A stretch of 64,000 nucleotides of DNA from Ahaetulla prasina (taxonomy: Eukaryota; Chordata; Lepidosauria; Squamata; Colubridae), in assembly GCF_028640845.1 (NCBI RefSeq), contig NC_080543.1:97639825-97703824 (forward strand). The letters run 5' to 3'. The position numbers were made by a program, and so were the translations under genes. Each line of letters begins with the position of its first letter. Positions within the stretch are counted from its first letter, which is position 1. Of this stretch, positions 63,187 through 64,000 are shown in pieces. The notes below the pieces were generated by a model. That model did not search any database and was not told where the DNA came from. It saw nothing but the letters and a program-made list of their open reading frames with translations.

Positions 63187-63868
63187 CCTATACCTTTTTA
63201 CTTTGGATATCCCCATACAGCAAAAAATCTTGCATTGAGCTCAGAAGGCAATTAATATTGTTGTTTCAACATAAAGGTCTTCCAGTACCACTTGCTATCT
63301 TTGCTGCTGCATTCTTGAGCAGCTGCATTTTCTGACTACCTTCTGTGGTTGACCTACTAATAACAGATTTTAGAAACCAGATCCTGAGATTATTAGCACA
63401 TCTATCACTGAAAGCAAGTTTCCTGCTTTAGTAGATAAGAGAGTCACAGTCACTTAATTATCAAAAGCTAGTGAAAGGTTCCACTTGCCACTGTTATTAT
63501 CTGGATGTCTAGTAACCCAAACTGTGAACTAATATCTGTTTACAAAAAGTAGTTGAGTATATGTATGTGGAGGTACATATAGACAGCGTAATCAAATTTA
63601 CATACTGATAAATATGTGTGATTGGAGGGCCTACTGAAGTATGTTACAATTTAAGAAGCATTTTCTTCTTTTTGTCATTGAAATGTTTTACTTTGCTATA
63701 TTTAGGAATGTGAGCCAATACAAGGAGAACGATTTGTGTTCTTCAGAAACAATCTTATTCTCAAAGATGTGAAAAAAGATGATGAGGGAAAATATGTATG
63801 CAAAGGAACCTATACTTTTAGAGGAAATAAATACAATTTTTCAAATAGTATTTTAATGAATGTATTAG
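53769..63868 (+). CDS. IL1RL2: IL-1 receptor-like 2 (IL1R family), 5' part, cut by window end
   Basis: Cell-surface receptor of the IL-1 family; if IL1RL2, the IL-36 receptor. Coding exons: 53769-53838 (ATG 53775), 56242-56479, 59352-59538, 63706-63868; Ig3, TM and TIR lie beyond the window. Intron phases match gene 1 exon by exon. The visible protein is a signal peptide, Ig1 and Ig2. Evidence for IL1RL2: Ig2 reads RWYKECEPIQGERF and then 21 residues from that Cys to the end of NNLILKDV, the short spacing I recall for IL1RL2 and IL1RL1, whereas gene 1 has the 23 of IL1R1. The GERF motif and VCH also fit IL1RL2, as does its place after gene 1. Ig1 (EKC, RNSTKC) keeps the extra disulfide that IL1RL1 lacks. 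Alternative: a tandem IL1R1 duplicate. Confidence 0.75.
54454..55028 (+). mobile_element. Solo LTR with internal short repeats
   Basis: 575 bp, TGTTGTGTCTTG ... GGGACATGACA, with a perfect 5-bp duplication TGAAC (54449-54453 and 55029-55033). Sequence in order: a repeated GC-rich unit (GGCTCCATGCCCA ... GCAGAGGAGGG, about 54530-54670), CTGAGTCATAGAGCCACACC, and TATATAAAGC (TATA). Layout is close to the minus-strand LTR at 31424-31995, so the two look like related families. Long frames through the GC-rich part are repeat translation. Confidence 0.85.
55093..55478 (+). mobile_element. MITE-like repeat, copy 2 of 3
   Basis: Inverted relative of 28437-28783: GATTTACAACCGCAATTGAT at one end and GAGAACTACCTGTATAA at the other, with GAATCTGGCTTCCCCATTGA inside. 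Slightly longer than the other copies. Confidence 0.65.
55686..55816. mobile_element. 131-bp perfect-looking foldback hAT MITE
   Basis: CAGGGGTCTCCAACCTCGGC at one end pairs with GCCAAGGTTGGAGACCCCTG at the other, and pairing continues through nearly the whole unit (GACTTGTGGACTTCAATTCC / CAAGTCTT). A perfect 8-bp duplication GTGTAGAG flanks it (55678-55685 and 55817-55824). The transcript would form one long hairpin. Confidence 0.9.
55825..56241. other. IL1RL2 intron before Ig1 exon
   Basis: No repeat or gene recognised. Ends in a C/T-rich tract and the exon acceptor. Confidence 0.5.
56242..56479 (+). CDS. IL1RL2: IL1RL2 coding exon 2, Ig domain 1
   Basis: Encodes EKCVQEYIGRQMVFEENN, LRLDC, STVNWYMNGND, FSRVFQEKTSLWF and AQDSGLYHCII. 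First extra cysteine (EKC) and both Ig cysteines are present. Acceptor TTCATGTAG; donor ATAAG|GTGAGG. Confidence 0.92.
57060..57290 (-). mobile_element. tRNA-derived SINE
   Basis: Minus-sense relative of 49285-49500: on the minus strand it has GGTTAGAATGCAGTAATGCA (A-box side), CAGCAGTTCAGTCCTGAC (B box) and CTCAGCCTTCCATCCTCC. Confidence 0.65.
57725..58003 (+). mobile_element. MITE-like repeat, copy 3 of 3
   Basis: Shares TTGACTTTGCTTGTTGGAAG, CATAAATATATGCCAGTTTC and the end AAGTTGAGGACTACCTGTAT with the copies at 28437 and 55093. The left end is eroded. Confidence 0.65.
58157..58261. repeat. (CCTT)n microsatellite
   Basis: About 26 near-perfect copies. The SFLP and KEGR open frames over it are repeat translation. 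Confidence 0.97.
58325..58578 (-). mobile_element. hAT-like element, truncated relative of 1537-1824
   Basis: Shares the right-hand part of the element at 1537-1824: GAGGGCTCTTCGTGCCAACT, then GTGGCACATGTGCCATAG and GCCATCATGG, and an AGCTGGCCAGTG core. The left end does not match the intact terminal repeat. Confidence 0.6.
58579..59351. other. IL1RL2 intron, nothing recognised
   Basis: AT-rich sequence before the Ig1-Ig2 exon. Confidence 0.5.
59352..59538 (+). CDS. IL1RL2: IL1RL2 coding exon 3, Ig1-Ig2
   Basis: Encodes RNSTKCYKYSVPITALNN, GLCFNEKYYLKQTLF, PIVCHQVNVFGQEV and PSIRWYK. Acceptor GTTATAG; donor AAG|GTACAG, phase 0. Confidence 0.92.
59539..60270. other. IL1RL2 intron, simple repeats only
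   Basis: Short (GT)n at 59567-59586, a CACA-rich tract at 60030-60062 and an AAAT-rich tract at 60098-60130. No gene seen. Confidence 0.6.
60271..62871 (+). mobile_element. L2-type LINE, 5'-truncated, 2.6 kb
   Basis: Encodes the end of an APE endonuclease (VMGDFNLPS ... LDLIQVIDG ... WSDHFLL), reverse transcriptase (NYRPVSNLCFVVKVVE, LVLLDLSAAFDTIDHGILL, catalytic YADDTQLYF at about 61851-61877) and the C-terminal domain (RRLHLVQNAAARVIEGAARG, LHWLPVVFRVHFKVL, APTLWNELPPGLRQL). It ends with CCGCCCTGAGTCCTTCGGGA, GGGCGGTATAAAAAT and an (AAT)n tail. Frameshifts near 61050, 61450 and 61770 disable it, but decay is otherwise slight. In an intron of gene 2, in sense. Confidence 0.92.
62865..62944. 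repeat. (AAT)n tail microsatellite
   Basis: About 24 AAT units directly at the 3' end of the L2 LINE. Confidence 0.93.
62945..63705. other. IL1RL2 intron, (CA)n only
   Basis: Perfect (CA)n at 63138-63182; otherwise AT-rich sequence up to the exon acceptor at 63704-63705. Confidence 0.7.
63706..63868 (+). CDS. IL1RL2: IL1RL2 coding exon 4, Ig domain 2 end
   Basis: Encodes ECEPIQGERFVFF, NNLILKDVKKDDEGKYVC and YTFRGNKYNFSNSILMNVL. The D-E-G-x-Y-x-C signature is present. Acceptor TATTTAG; donor TTAG|GTAAGT. The next exon is outside the window. Confidence 0.92.
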
Positions 63869-64000
63869 GTAAGTAATTGTGTTATCAGCAGAATGGTAAT
63901 TTGCTCCTTTATTAATTGGGCAATGAATGCTTTCCATTCTTTTTTCTGTCTGGTTACTTATATTTATTTTACCACATTTCAAAAGAGATTTAATGCAGTT

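Overview
The window is vertebrate nuclear DNA, most likely from a squamate reptile and probably a snake. It is AT-rich and intron-heavy, and its repeats are typical of squamates: CR1/L3 and L2 LINEs, a BovB (RTE) remnant, Penelope-like elements, a DIRS retrotransposon, tRNA-derived SINEs, several hAT-type non-autonomous DNA transposons and solo LTRs. The species call is inference from this repeat mix; nothing in the window is species-specific.

Two genes of the interleukin-1 receptor family lie head to tail on the + strand. Gene 1 is complete in its coding part: ten coding exons from a signal-peptide exon at 18526-18589 to the stop codon at 46824-46826. Every exon joins in frame to give about 543 residues: signal peptide, three Ig domains, one membrane segment and a TIR domain. 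It is best read as IL1R1. Gene 2 is cut by the right edge. Its signal-peptide exon (53769-53838) and three Ig exons (56242-56479, 59352-59538, 63706-63868) have the same intron phases as gene 1. It is best read as IL1RL2, the next gene in the conserved vertebrate order IL1R2-IL1R1-IL1RL2-IL1RL1-IL18R1. Each gene has a CpG-rich block upstream (about 10440-11230 and 50450-51090) that looks like its promoter and non-coding first exon.

Layout: 1-10430 holds no recognisable gene, only repeats, including two solo LTRs of one family in opposite orientation, each with its own 4-bp target duplication. 10440-18525 is the presumed promoter and first intron of gene 1, with BovB and CR1/L3 fragments. Intron 1 of gene 1 (18590-28193) carries a Penelope fragment and a nearly full-length, broken DIRS element with terminal inverted repeats and an internal complementary region. 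Intron 3 (30354-35247) holds a LINE split by a solo LTR, and a 952-bp tandem duplication. Intron 6 (36175-39768) holds a 2.6-kb CR1/L3 LINE. 46163-50450 is the intergenic interval with hAT elements and SINEs. In gene 2, one intron holds a solo LTR and a foldback element, and another a 2.6-kb L2 LINE.

The two receptors would act at the cell surface. Ligand binding to the Ig domains pairs the receptor with an accessory chain, and the paired TIR domains recruit MyD88 to start NF-kB signalling. No new multi-gene system is visible. The most unusual observations are a sequence block shared between the DIRS leader and the inside of an unrelated hAT element, a possible intronic poly(A) site in gene 1 that would make a receptor without a TIR domain, a missing Ig1 cysteine in gene 1, and the near-perfect 952-bp tandem repeat.
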